Counted from the stretch's first letter, positions 52,312 through 62,704 are shown. The stretch: 64,000 bases of DNA from Patiria pectinifera (GCA_029964075.1 CM057138.1:4830932-4894931), one strand, 5' to 3'. The notes: generated by a model not told the origin, from the letters alone. Numbers and translations are program-made.

Positions 52312-52347
52312 TACTTCAAATACGTCCAAAGAATGATTATTGCAACA

Positions 52348-52436
52348 GCAATCGTGCGCGGCCTAGCGGTTAAAAGTCTCATGTATCAAGCAAGAGTCCG
52401 GGGTTCGAATCCCAATGAAGTTAGTGACTGATTAAT
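52348..52436 (+). mobile_element. tRNA-derived SINE head
   Basis: gcggcctagcggttaaaag A-box side and ggggttcgaatccca B box. Not a closed cloverleaf. Confidence 0.55.
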
Positions 52437-52564
52437 AGATACGCAGTGGCTATCGTTACGGCAGCCATAACGCAAAAATGAAGTTGAACGTTATGAAATT
52501 CGGACTTTATTTCCCTTTTAAAAAAAATCCTCCAAAGCCTCGGGTTAGAAAAGGAAAAAAAATC

Positions 52565-52652
52565 GAGTGCAAAACTGAGATGCGAACCCACAACCTCGCG
52601 GTGCAAAATCCTACCCTCTATCGACTGAGCTGTCGCACTGCTCACTAAAACG
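52565..52652 (-). mobile_element. tRNA-derived SINE head
   Basis: Minus strand: cagctcagtcgatagagg and gtgggttcgcatctcag. Not a closed tRNA. Confidence 0.5.
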
Positions 52653-52712
52653 TGGGGAAACAAATAATTATATACCTGCGTGCGTATCAAAAAAGTATCG
52701 TAGAGGGCGCTA

Positions 52713-53220
52713 AACAACGGCTGCCGTAATGATAGCCACTTCGTAATAAATAGGAATATAAAGGAAAGGTGGGCAAAACTGAGCTAAACAACGGCTGCCG
52801 TAATGATAGCCACTTCGTAATAAATAGGAATATAAAGGAAAGGTGGGCAAAACTGAGCTAAACAACGGCTGCCGTAATGATAGCCACTTAAGTAATAAAT
52901 AGGAATATAAAGGAAAGGTGGGCAAAACTGAGCTAAACAACGGCTGCCGTAATGATAGCCACTTCGTAATAAATAGGAATATAAAGGAAAGGTGGGCAAA
53001 ACTGAGCTAAACAACGGCTGCCGTAATGATAGCCACTTCGTAATAAATAGGAATATAAAGGAAAGGTGGGCAAAACTGAGCTAAACAACGGCTGCCGTAA
53101 TGATAGCCACTTCGTAATAAATAGGAATATAAAGGAAAGGTGGGCAAAACTGAGCTAAACAACGGCTGCCGTAATGATAGCCACTTCGTAATAAATAGGA
53201 ATATAAAGGAAAGGTGGGCA
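52713..53220. repeat. 74-bp minisatellite, 6.9 copies, nearly identical
   Basis: Unit begins aacaacggctgccgtaatga and ends ggcaaaactgagcta. One unit differs (cacttaagtaat for cacttcgtaat). The high identity implies recent expansion or homogenisation. Confidence 0.95.
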
Positions 53221-53444
53221 TGGTGGGGCCAGGGTGAGAGTAGAGGATACTCCTAGAACTATGAGGCTCCGCGTGAGCGGAGCCTCATAGAGTCAGAAGC
53301 CCGCAAAATTGCTGTCAACACAAAACACTAATTAAGTACAAAAACGTCCATTCCAAATAAGCCATTTCCCACAGAACCGCTGCACAGTTTGCCCCTAAAC
53401 TCCGTACAATACCTCATGACATACTCACGTTATGTGCACCAAAC

Positions 53445-54615
53445 TACGGAAGCTTGAATTGCCTTCCGTGTTACCGTGTTACGGTACCGCGATAATTTAT
53501 CGCAGAAATCCAGAAATCAGAGATAAATCCTTCCGCGATACCGCGTTACTGCGATAATTTATCACAGAAATCCAGAAATCAGAGATAATTCCTTCCGCGA
53601 TACCGCGTTACTGCGATAATTTATCTCAGAAATCCAGAAATCAGAGATACCTATTCCGCGATACCGCGTTACTGCGATAATTTATCACAGAAATCCGGAA
53701 ATCAAAGATCCTATTCCTTGATACTGCGTTACTGCGATAATTTATCACAGAAATCCAGAAATCAGAGATAATTCCTTCCGCGATACTGCGTTACTGCGAT
53801 AATTTATCACAGAAATCCAGAAATCAGAGATACCTATTCCGCGATACTGCGTTACTGCGATAATTTATCACAGAAATCCGGAAATCAGAGATAATTCCTT
53901 CCGCGATACTGCGTTACTGCGATAATTTATCTCAGAAATCCAGAAATCAGAGATACCTATTCCGCGATACCGCGTTACTGCGATAATTTATCACAGAAAT
54001 CCGGAAATCAGAGATAATTCCTTCCGCGATACCGCGTTACTGCGATAATTTATCTCAGAAATCCAGAAATCAGAGATACCTTTTCCTCGATACCGCGTTA
54101 CCGTGATAATTTATCACGTGACACCGCGCACTCATCGATTGTAGAGAGGAGACACATCAACCTCGTCCCCAGGGTTTCGAGCAGGGCGCCCACCACTACC
54201 TGCTCTCTTACTATTGGAAACACGGTTGGAAATAAAGTAAGCACTGGGGACGAGGTTGGAGACACATATGAATTTAAAGCTCCGTATACGTGATAAATTA
54301 TCGCAGTAACGCGGTATCGAGGAATAGGTATCTCTGATTTCTGGATTTCTCTGATTTCTGGATTTCTGTGATAAATTATCACAGTAACGCAGTATCGCGG
54401 AAGGAATTATCTCTGATTTCTGGATTTCTGTGATAAATTATCGTAGTAACGCGGTATCGCGGAAGGAATTATCTCTGATTTCTGGATTTCTGTGATAAAT
54501 TATCGCGGTAACGCGGTATCGCGGAAGGATTTATCTCTGATTTCTGGATTTCTGCGATAAATTATCGCGGTAACGCGGTAACGCGGTAACGCGGAAGGCA
54601 ATTCAAGCTTCCGTA
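53445..54615. mobile_element. Nested palindromic tandem-repeat element
   Basis: Ends tacggaagcttgaattgcct / aggcaattcaagcttccgta, with ccaaac duplicated at 53439-53444 and 54616-54621. Inside, ~60-bp units (gcgttactgcgataatttat, cagaaatccagaaatcagag) run about ten copies forward, then about five in reverse orientation. Interrupted by a 101-bp MITE. Confidence 0.88.
54158..54258. mobile_element. 101-bp MITE, innermost of the nest
   Basis: Ends caacctcgtccccag / ctggggacgaggttg, duplication gagacacat at 54149-54157 and 54259-54267. No coding capacity. Confidence 0.85.
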
Positions 54616-55097
54616 CCAAACAAACATCGGTGGATTCTGTCTGTTTTTAGGCCAAAATGATGAAAAATATGCCCTTTCCGCACTGAGCCAACCTAACACT
54701 TGAAACGAGCACGCGCGCTGATATCGCAGTCATTTTCGGGTTCGATCGCTCGGAGTGCGCCGCGGGGGGTACGTACTTGCACTTGTACGCATGCGCATAC
54801 TATCAATCCGCTCCTACACCATACCCCCCGCGGCGCGCTCCGAGCGATCGAACCGAAAATGACTGCGATCATTCTGCGCGCGTGCTCGTTTCAAGTGTTA
54901 GGTTGGTTCAGTGCGGAAAGGGCATATTTTTCATCATTTTTGCCGAAAACAGACAGAATCTGTATGACAGAAAACAGACAGAATCTGTATGAGGCTCCGC
55001 TCACGCGGAGCCTCATAGCTCTAGGAGTAAGTAGAGGAGGGAAAGTGGAGGGAATGATGCAACTTTTTGGCGCTTGAAAATTAATTGAAAAAAGTGG

Positions 55098-55290
55098 TGG
55101 CCCAGTACGGAAATTTTCCAAAGTCTGCTTTTGATTGTACAGGTGATTTTTGAGCAATAAGAAACATTTTTGACTCTCATTTGATCAAAACAAAACAGGG
55201 GCCCTACACTTCACGATCGCCAATGTAATGTTTGACTGTTGTGCTGAACCATTGCAATTGCCTTGGAAAAGTCAAACTTCGAAGCATGAT
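55098..55290 (-). repeat. Right arm of the ~5.4-kb-spaced inverted repeat
   Basis: gtggcccagtacggaaattt, ggccctacacttcacgatcg and agtcaaacttcgaag mirror the arm at 49850-50322. It ends about 260 bp before the TYW3 ATG. Confidence 0.65.
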
Positions 55291-55488
55291 CACAGATTTG
55301 CTTCGAGTTTCTTTATTGATAAAATTAACACCACATAACAAACAGCAATGAATAAGCATTACTTTACCTCTGCATAAGCTTTCTTCAAAAGTTAGAGCCC
55401 ATAACGTGAAGTTTCTTCGCAAGTTCACTCGACCTGTTCGCTCGTTGAATTTTTACATGTTCCGCTCTATCGTAAAATCTTGAAGATG

Positions 55489-55493
55489 ATTGG
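55489..55493 (-). promoter_or_regulatory. Inverted CCAAT box upstream of TYW3
   Basis: ATTGG (CCAAT on the minus strand) within GATGATTGGTCAATGG, 55 bp before the TYW3 ATG. Position and context suit an NF-Y site in a TATA-less promoter; this is inference from a short motif. Confidence 0.35.
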
Positions 55494-55547
55494 TCAATGG
55501 TCAATTTAAAGAGCGCCCTCTCGTGTTGATTGTCAACATTTTCCAAT

Positions 55548-55721
55548 ATGGCGGCGCCCATGGGCTTTTCTCAAGCTAAGACAACGCGTCTGAAAAATCA
55601 GGATTTGAGCAAGAAGGGAAGCTTGGATGAGGAGATCGTAGATTTGATTAATTGTATAAATGATACAGATTACCTGTGTACAACAAGTTCTTGTTCTGGA
55701 CGCATTATCGTCATCTGTGAG
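55548..55721 (+). CDS. TYW3: TYW3 exon 1
   Basis: Residues 1-58, starting MAAPMGFSQAKTT; a second ATG lies four codons on. Carries the SLDEEIVDLI and TTSSCSGRI motifs. Donor GAG|GTATAA, phase 0. Followed by a 2.05 kb intron holding nested mobile elements. Confidence 0.93.
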
Positions 55722-56522
55722 GTATAACTTGTGGGTCGATTTTCGTCGCCTGCCCGCTGTACTGTGTACACATGCTTGCACTGACGATCGTGCAGCGCAT
55801 TTAAAGCTGTGTTGTGCCCATTCTTGAAAATCACGCATTCTCGAAAATGAGCGCTCATTCTTAAGAATGAGCGCCCATTCTTGAAAATGAGCGCTCATTC
55901 TTGAAAATGAGCGCTCATTCTTAAGATTGGGTGGGAATACCACGTGCACAATTTATGAATTTTGCCCAATCTTAACAAACATTGCACGACATAATTATGT
56001 TAAATGAATTGTATAGCGGTTAAAAGGGAAACAATTCATATAAAGAGGAAAGAAAATGTTCCATGCTTCTGTACTCGTATAACTACGATAATTTGAATCA
56101 AATTAAACCTGTTATTATTGCTTTTTCCTGCCTACTTATGGGAAGTTTTGTAATAACGGAGGACTGGGAACTAGTCTGGGAAGTGCTTTATTTAGGCTAG
56201 ACAAGTACAAGTCCCTGTATGTATCATATGCGTGCCACGAAAAAAAAAAACGATGTCCAGAAGCTGCCAAAATTGCTCTTTTGACTAGATAGAATCCAGC
56301 TCTGCGACGTTATGGTGGGGTGTGAACAATAAATTGGTGGCAATCATGGGCGTCGCCAGGATTTTTTCTAGAGGGGGGCAAAAAAAATTTTTGCCCAAAT
56401 ATGCTTGTATTTCTCAACACATTCTCGATTTATCAGTTTTAGAGGGGGGCAGGGACATTTTGCCCCCCCCCCCCTCATTAAATTTACACCACTTTGTCTT
56501 CGCGCCTCTTTTTCTTTTTTTT

Positions 56523-56561
<39 letters not shown>

Positions 56562-59500
56562 TTTCCAGGGGGGGCAAGTGCCCCCCCTTGCCCCCCCCCC
56601 CTCGCGACGCCCATGGTGGCAATTTAAATGGGAAATAGCATTAGCACTATGGGATGTCGCAGCATTCATTCTCATTCTTCACATTCTTCATTCTTACGCC
56701 CCCCCCCCTCTTTTATTATCCCAAAAATCTGAATTCTTTCTTCTTATTTTTTCCCCTGGTCCCCTCCCCCAATACGCGTACACTTTTCATATCCACTCTA
56801 CTTTTCAGCGCCTTGCGTTGCAACAGTGTAATTATTAAGAATCAGTGAACGAGGATTCAGCTAGACTTGCCAAGCGCAGCCGGTGCTCGGCATCGACAAG
56901 ACCGTTATCTTGTCGCGCATTCTCGAGAATGTGCGCTCAATCTGGAAGAGTTATTTTTTGCCAAGATTGAGCAAGGATCCAGTTGCACATTCTCGAAAAT
57001 GTGCCTGCCCATTTTCGAGAATGCGTGATTTTCAAGAATGGGCACAACAGCATTGATTGAAAAATGAACGAGTTGAACAATTTATCCAAACCTGAAGCCA
57101 TTGTAATGATGTTTTCGTATGTTTCCATGTTTCCAAGATTAGGCCTTCTGTGGTGGTGTGAATATTTAGTACAATTGACAAACTCCTTTAAAAAAGAAAG
57201 ATTTTTAGCCTATTTTTTTTTTAATGTAAAATTATGTAGAGCGGCAATTTTTCACGGAAACTGTAACACTTTTTTCAATCATGTCAATGGCTGAATTGCA
57301 ACATAACATTGCAAATCTATAAAAGGTTTTAAATTCCTACACTAGGCTACAGTGATTGTGCTGCGGTAGCTCAATAGGATGTATGTGGCTGAGTGCAGAG
57401 GTACGGTTCAGGGTTCATCTCAATGAAAGTTTGTTTTTTTTAGTTCCAAAATAATTTCTTACTTTTAAATCGAATCCTACTTTTTAGATATTTAGATTTT
57501 CGTTCTGATGCATTGACATTGCTCTGTAGATTGTTTTTATTCAATTTGACAAGTGAGCATGTGCAATGGTTGACTACTAAGAAGTTCTGTAAAAATAGCA
57601 ACAGCTTTAAAAAACAAAACAAAAAACAAGTGCAACAAATTGTACAAATGTTTATAACAAGTGCAACAAATTGTACAAATGTTTATAACACGTGCAACAA
57701 ATTGTACAAATGTTTATATCTTCAATAAAGCATTTTGAAGTTGAACTCACTTTATATGTGTGATTTAGGACGATGATGTTATCAAAAAGAAAGGTTGTCA
57801 CTGGCTGTATGTTTCACACAAGATGGCAGACCTGGACTCTGTTGTAAGTATTTTTCTGATATTCCATTAACATTGTTCCATGCACATGACACAGCGTTAG
57901 TTTTTGTGATGTAGTAGCTTGTAACTTTTTTTGAGATTGATGAAACTTGTACATTGTACTGTGAGTGTTTCTTTTCGGAATGTTCAGATTAAAGGTATTT
58001 GTTTCATAAATGCATGTATAAAAATTCTCTTTATCTACCTGAACAGGAAAGTGCGCTGAAAGATCTTCACGGCAATGCAGTCTTCAAGTTTGAACCTTTT
58101 ATACTCCATGTACAATGTCGGGCAATGCAGGATGCTAAACTGGTGGTAAGTATCCCATAAAGAAGTTTTGCTAAACAGATTTTTTAGCCGAATGTCAAAA
58201 AATCCATCTCAGATTGATGTTAAAGAAAGGATCTGTTCTGAGTTTACTTCCCTTTCAACCATGATTGACAAAAGCATGTTCTTGGGCAAGACACTTTACT
58301 TCAATTGCCTCTCCAGATTGTATGGTGGTGGCTTGAATTGTTACTACCCTTGTCTAATATAATTTTTAAAAATGAAGTGGATAGCACTGATAGATGCCTT
58401 ACACTAAAAAACGATTAATAATAATGTGCTGCTTATACCAAAGTCACAAGGGCTTTAAATTTGTTTACCCCTGTTCAACAAGCCATGAAACAAGTGTTCT
58501 GCAGTAACTCAAAATCAGCTTGATCTTAACCTCTCACAGGTACTCTACCCTCACAGGTACCCATTGATACTCCTTGGTGGAGAGAGGCAATTGTAGTAAA
58601 GTGTATTGCCCAAGAACACAGGCACCATTTTGCCTTGTCTGGGTTCGAATCCACATACAATTGCACATAAGTCCAGCATCATAACCATTGAGCCACAGCA
58701 CTCAGCAGTTTGTTCCCATGATGTATGTTCTATTGTTTGTTTCTTTCAACAGCATATGGCGGCAGTAGAGTCTGGATTCAGAAACTCTGGTATCACAGTT
58801 GGCAAAGCTGGTAAAATCATGGTGGTATGCTTCATACATTTACTCTTTTGACAGTCGAGCAATAAACCTATTTGAATTTTTTTGAGAACAAACCACAGTT
58901 TCTAAAAAGGCAAGGTTACTGTACATAGAATTTGAAGTAACCGTATGAAAGAACACGTGGAGGAAATGATCAGTTTAGACACTGGAGGGAAAAATCCGGA
59001 AATGGGCTTCAAAACAAATTTAGTGCAGAGCTAAAAGGTTTGGAAAGATTTCCATATATGAAGTTCACAAATTTTCCTCTGTATTGACCAACAAGTCCCC
59101 AGATAGCAATTTCATGTCATCAAAGTCAATTTGAGCAGTGAGAAAATACAAGCATTTTCTTAGAAAACACTTAAAAATTTTCAGTCCAATCTCATAGGGT
59201 TTGTACACAGGGTGTTGAGTGAACTTCATATATGGAAATCTTTCCAAAAGGTTTACTTTTGTAAATATATATTACCTGAAATGTTCAGTGTTTCCTTTGA
59301 TTTGTCCTAATCTTTACTGCAGGCAGTAAGAAGCACCCATGGCTTAGAGGTGCCTCTGTCTGACAGAGGACAGCTGCTGGTTTCCCCCCAGTACTTGGAC
59401 TTCTTGGTGCAACAGGCCAATGCGAAACTCAGAGAAAACTCCAAACGCATTGAAAGGTTAGCAACAATTTTGATGATCAGACTTGTAGTCCAGCTCTCAC

Positions 59501-60406
59501 AAGTCTTCACAAGTCCTCAAAAGTCTTAAAAGTTCCTCAAGTCCTTACATGTCTATCACAAGACCCCACAAGCCCTACCAAGTCCATCACATCTTAACAA
59601 GTTGGCACAAGTCCATCATAAGACCTCACAAGTCTTAAAAAGTCCTCAGAAGCTCTAACAAATTCTCACATGCTCACAAGTCATATCACAGGTCATCACT
59701 ATTCCTCACAAGTCTTCAAGAGTCCTCACAAATCCTCACAAGTTTTCACAAGTCATAACAGGGCCTCAATATTCATCACAAGTCATCACATGGCCTTCAA
59801 TCTCAAGTTGCAAGCTATTCAGTTGAACTGCGACAAATGCATTCCTTTGTTATACACTGTTTTTTGTCCCGTTACTTGTGATGTACATATGTCCATTGTA
59901 CTAATTTGTGATTTTACTTAGTAGTTAACATTTGATCTGAACCGACCCATTGCTTTTTGTATCAAACACAATTGACAGTTCACCGTTTTATTCTTTGCAG
60001 GTTTCATACGAATTTGATGAAACGATTGGAAAACTACCAACCAAGCGTCCGTTCCGTTGCTTGTGATAAGTCCTGCAAAAATTGCTGCAAAGCTTACAAG
60101 AAAAGGCAGACCCGCAAGTCAGCACGGGACACCAGTGAAATGGATACCAGCTCAGCTGACCCAATGCACGGACATTCTAAAAACAGCAAAAGCAAAGACT
60201 TGATTGATGAATCGCAATTAAAAATACAAGGCAGGGAACCAGTTCCATCAACAGCATGCAGTGCACAGGGAGTTGTGCAAATGAATGATTCGGATACCAG
60301 TGAAAGGAAAGCAGCTGTTAATAACTGTCAAAGACTGGTACCATGTACAGCAGAAACCGGTGATGTCGGCGATGATGTCATATATCCATTTGATTTGTTC
60401 ACATGA
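55548..60406 (+). CDS. TYW3: TYW3, tRNA wybutosine-synthesizing protein 3, six exons
   Basis: S-adenosylmethionine-dependent methyltransferase acting on the tricyclic 7-aminocarboxypropyl-demethylwyosine base at position 37 of tRNA(Phe), in the cytosolic wybutosine pathway after TYW1, TRMT5 and TYW2 (family knowledge). Six exons join in phase to 960 nt, 319 aa; human is 259. Conserved blocks: DLSKKGSLDEEIVDLI (20-35), TTSSCSGRI (45-53), HWLYVSHK, FKFEPFILHVQCR, SGFRNSGITVGK, AVRSTHGLEVPLSDRG. The C-terminal 130 residues are a family-variable tail with a Cys-rich basic patch (CDKSCKNCCKAYKKR) and serine/aspartate-rich sequence. ATG at 55548 has A at -3 and G at +4. It is divergently placed to KIF14, about 6.5 kb apart. 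Confidence 0.96.
55810..57049. mobile_element. 1.24-kb inverted-repeat element in TYW3 intron 1
   Basis: Ends tgttgtgcccattcttgaaa / tttcaagaatgggcacaaca, pairing about 40 bp inward (cacgcattctcgaaaat). Carries a palindromic 20-bp array at 55838-55930 (attcttgaaaatgagcgctc) and a hAT-like MITE. Confidence 0.75.
56345..56615. mobile_element. hAT-like MITE with perfect 8-bp duplication
   Basis: Ends CATGGGCGTCGC / GCGACGCCCATG; gtggcaat at 56337-56344 and 56616-56623. Interior is G/C-run and poly(T) rich. 271 bp, non-coding. Nested in the 1.24-kb element. Confidence 0.88.
57627..57718. repeat. 31-bp tandem repeat, three copies
   Basis: Unit acaagtgcaacaaattgtac plus aaatgtttata, almost perfect; about 50 bp before TYW3 exon 2. 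Confidence 0.92.
57769..57843 (+). CDS. TYW3: TYW3 exon 2
   Basis: Twenty-five codons: DDDVIKKKGCHWLYVSHKMA then DLDSV. Acceptor gatttag, donor GTAAGT, phase 0 on both sides. Confidence 0.94.
58047..58145 (+). CDS. TYW3: TYW3 exon 3
   Basis: Thirty-three codons with KFEPFILHVQCRAMQDAKLV, a highly conserved TYW3 strand. Acceptor aacag, donor GTAAGT, phase 0 on both sides. Confidence 0.95.
58270..58340 (+). mobile_element. SINE family B fragment
   Basis: ttcttgggcaagacacttta and caattgcctctccag only; body fragment of the SINE copy found reversed at 58545-58715. Confidence 0.5.
58545..58715 (-). mobile_element. tRNA-derived SINE, family B
   Basis: Minus strand: gctgtggctcaatggttatg A-box side, gtggattcgaaccca B box, ttcttgggcaatacacttta body. 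Lies 38 bp before TYW3 exon 4. Confidence 0.65.
58753..58824 (+). CDS. TYW3: TYW3 exon 4
   Basis: Twenty-four codons: HMAAVESGFRNSGITVGKAG then KIMV, the family signature SGFRNSGITVG. Acceptor caacag, donor GTATGC, phase 0 on both sides. Confidence 0.96.
59041..59246 (+). mobile_element. MITE family M, copy 1, with 7-bp duplication
   Basis: Ends tggaaagatttccatatatg / catatatggaaatctttcca; aaaggtt at 59034-59040 and 59247-59253. 206 bp, in TYW3 intron 4. The second copy lies upstream of KIF14. Confidence 0.82.
59323..59456 (+). CDS. TYW3: TYW3 exon 5
   Basis: AVRSTHGLEVPLSDRGQLLV through NSKRIE plus two bases. Acceptor ctgcag, donor GTTAGC, phase 0 in and 2 out. A decanucleotide repeat array begins about 20 bp past the donor. 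Confidence 0.95.
59478..59890 (-). repeat. Decanucleotide-arm element L4
   Basis: Plus-strand array of cacaagtcctcaaaagtc units, then the reverse-complement core (caagctattcagttgaactg ... tgcattcctttgtta) and a short arm ttacttgtgatg. Begins about 20 bp after TYW3 exon 5. Confidence 0.75.
60001..60406 (+). CDS. TYW3: TYW3 exon 6 (C-terminal tail and stop)
   Basis: Starts with the split arginine codon of IERF, then a 134-residue tail ending IYPFDLFT and TGA at 60404-60406. Acceptor ttgcag. Longer than the human tail and rich in serine, lysine and aspartate. Confidence 0.93.
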
Positions 60407-60604
60407 CACAAAAGGGCATCCGTTTTTACGGGAACATCACATAACTTCCGTTACTTGATTAATTTTGCAAGATAAAGTTGTCACCTTTTACTATAATAGT
60501 CTATTTTATTGCTTTGTATACACATTGAATCAATCAGCTGTATTCAGGTAGAAAAATTCAAAGGGTAAAAAATGTAAGTTTAAGTAGAAAAATTAACAGC
60601 TTGT

Positions 60605-61236
60605 TAGGGCTGTCCCACAAATACAGAATGTTTGGTCATCCGATCATCATATTCAAATAGCTTTTTGGCCAGTTTAAATATTTGAAGAAAAAAATAAGAT
60701 ACACACGTACATGTACACACACACCCACGTTTGTTTATGGTGTAAATCGAGCATTTTCTATTGTTCCTCTTTCCATTCCTTTTGTTAATACTTTTTCGCA
60801 GCTCTCATTGGTTTTGTACACGTTTTTTTAATCGAGGTCGTCCTCGATTTGGTTCCTGCCCTCCATTCATCGATGAAGTTGCATGTGTGTGTCTTCGATT
60901 TACACCATAAACAAACGCATGTACACACATGACGGTGATGTTATTTTGATTTTAAAGTTGCGCCGCTTTTTGTCGGAGGCCACTATTTTGTTGATGGCAG
61001 TTCATTTTTTCCAATTCTTTTAGCAGGTTAATGCCTTGAGAGTTATAAAATACTTAGGCCTACTGCAAAACATGCCAGTGGCCAATAATATCATTCACCA
61101 CACACACATTTTGACCGGCGTAGCGCGCTGTTGCAGCTGGTGCATGGAACACTTGATCGCCGACTTTCAAATATTCAGATATTAAAACGCATTTTCGATA
61201 ATCGAATACTAAATTATGCGAAACTGGACAGCCCTA
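60605..61236. mobile_element. hAT-like element in the TYW3 3' region
   Basis: Ends tagggctgtcc / ggacagcccta; flanks cagcttgt (60597-60604) and caacttga (61237-61244) agree at 6 of 8. Inner inverted repeat gtttgtttatggtgtaaatc (about 60731) / gatttacaccataaacaaac (about 60896). No transposase frame. Confidence 0.75.
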
Positions 61237-61450
61237 CAACTTGATAGGAAAAGCAATAAAAGCACACATCTCATCAATGGAAAAACAATGAACTGAACTA
61301 TATAAACTATTTCATGTATATTTAAGATTGCCTAGGAAAATATATCTTTGAAGTATTTTGTTCTGTAAAATAGACATACCAACTAGTGACAGGTAACAAT
61401 TGTATCTTAAATATAAACTCTGTTGTCTATATGAAACGTAACCCTGCAAA

Positions 61451-61456
61451 AATAAA
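61451..61456 (+). terminator. Possible TYW3 poly(A) signal
   Basis: AATAAA about 1.05 kb after the TYW3 stop. Another AATAAA lies at 61255-61260, just outside the hAT-like insertion. Which is used cannot be told here. Confidence 0.35.
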
Positions 61457-61599
61457 GTCTGTGTTAAGTACCTAGGCACTATTAGTTTTATTTAGTACAC
61501 ATGCAATTCATGTAAAACACCAAAACTATTGTTGAAATCTTGTGCTATTTCTGAGCAATATGTCGAACCCTGCAGGTTAGTTTCAAGTAGAGTGATATG

Positions 61600-62700
61600 A
61601 AGTGTTACAAGTAAGGGACCATGACCATACAGCCCTGGTATGAAAAGGGCCCCCCCGGTACCTCGTCCGGTCCAGAGCCAGTCCGGTCTTCAGCCCAGTC
61701 TCGTCCGGTACATGGTCCTGTCTGACCAGAAGTTTTGAAGTCAGTCAGGCGCATCAATTTGCCAGAGAGAGAAGGCCCAGAGCAGATCAATAGCAGATTT
61801 GCAGTTAAAGATAAATCTAACAAACGCCTTTTTTGTTACAGTCCCATTCTGTGCGCCGCATGGCAGGGGCAGGGATTTGTGCCGGCGAAAAGTGTTCTAT
61901 TGTTCTGCACTGAGAGAGATGAAAAAAACAAAGCAGGTTTTTCTGGGATATATTACATGTCAATACTTGCAAACAACAGACCCCAGGACAGAAGAGAGGA
62001 GTTCTGACATAAACCGACCGCTCCTGGGCGGTAGCTGGGCTGTACGAAGGACTTCTTTGGAGGGGGACGGCTTACCCGGGGCCCGCACCATACCGGGGCT
62101 AACTGTGTCACACAGAGAGTCACTGCCACAAAAAAAACAGCACTGTGGAGAGCAGTGAAGCGTGACTGAATCTGCCTGCTGGCAACGCCCTGAGCTTAAT
62201 TACACAAAAGAATTGTGCAGGGATTTCAAGTGTTATCCATACTCCTCGGAAGATTACCTCCAAGGAATTTAGAAGTGTGGGCACTAACTCTACGGACGAC
62301 AAGCTCGGAAGCTGCGGGCCAACAAATTCGTGTTCGTGCACAAGTCGGGTGATTGTGCCATGTAATTTCTGGAAGTAGTGTTTTGAGTCCAAAAATTTCC
62401 CTTTTTTACTGCAGTGACCTCATGATGACCTTTGACCCCAGTTTGGTAATGTGACATGTTGGGGCTGGGCTACTGATACTTTTGACAAAGTTTGGTTGAA
62501 ATCGGTCGAAATAAGTAGGAGCAATAGACAATGTCAAAGTTTGTTACTAACTAACGGAGAGATATGATGATTTGTTGAGCTGCTATCCCACAGCTAAAAA
62601 TGGTTCTGTATGGGGTTGTGAAGTGCAGAATTCTTAGAGGGATAATGTACATGTAGTGACCTAGCAAATTCAATTTTTAATGTGAATAATTTCACAGAGC
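61600..62700. other. No gene supported
   Basis: GC-richer than its surroundings, with tccggt-rich sequence at 61660-61720 and chance open frames on both strands. Neither a domain nor paired splice sites could be assigned; it could hold 3' UTR sequence of either neighbour. Confidence 0.4.
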
Positions 62701-62704
62701 AGGT

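Larger units (their letters stand above)
53248..55029. mobile_element. Foldback element FB-B with nested insertions
   Basis: Same family as FB-A: ends tactcctagaactatgaggc / gcctcatagctctaggagta and 9-bp duplication agtagagga at 53239-53247 and 55030-55038. It is split at 53445-54615 by another element. The right arm lacks about 150 bp present in the left. Confidence 0.88.

Noticed and set aside
52713-53220. CRISPR-like array
   Set aside because: Units are contiguous 74-bp repeats with no variable spacers, in eukaryotic DNA.
56368-56675. Lysine- or phenylalanine-run frames
   Set aside because: Produced by the poly(T) tract inside the hAT-like MITE.
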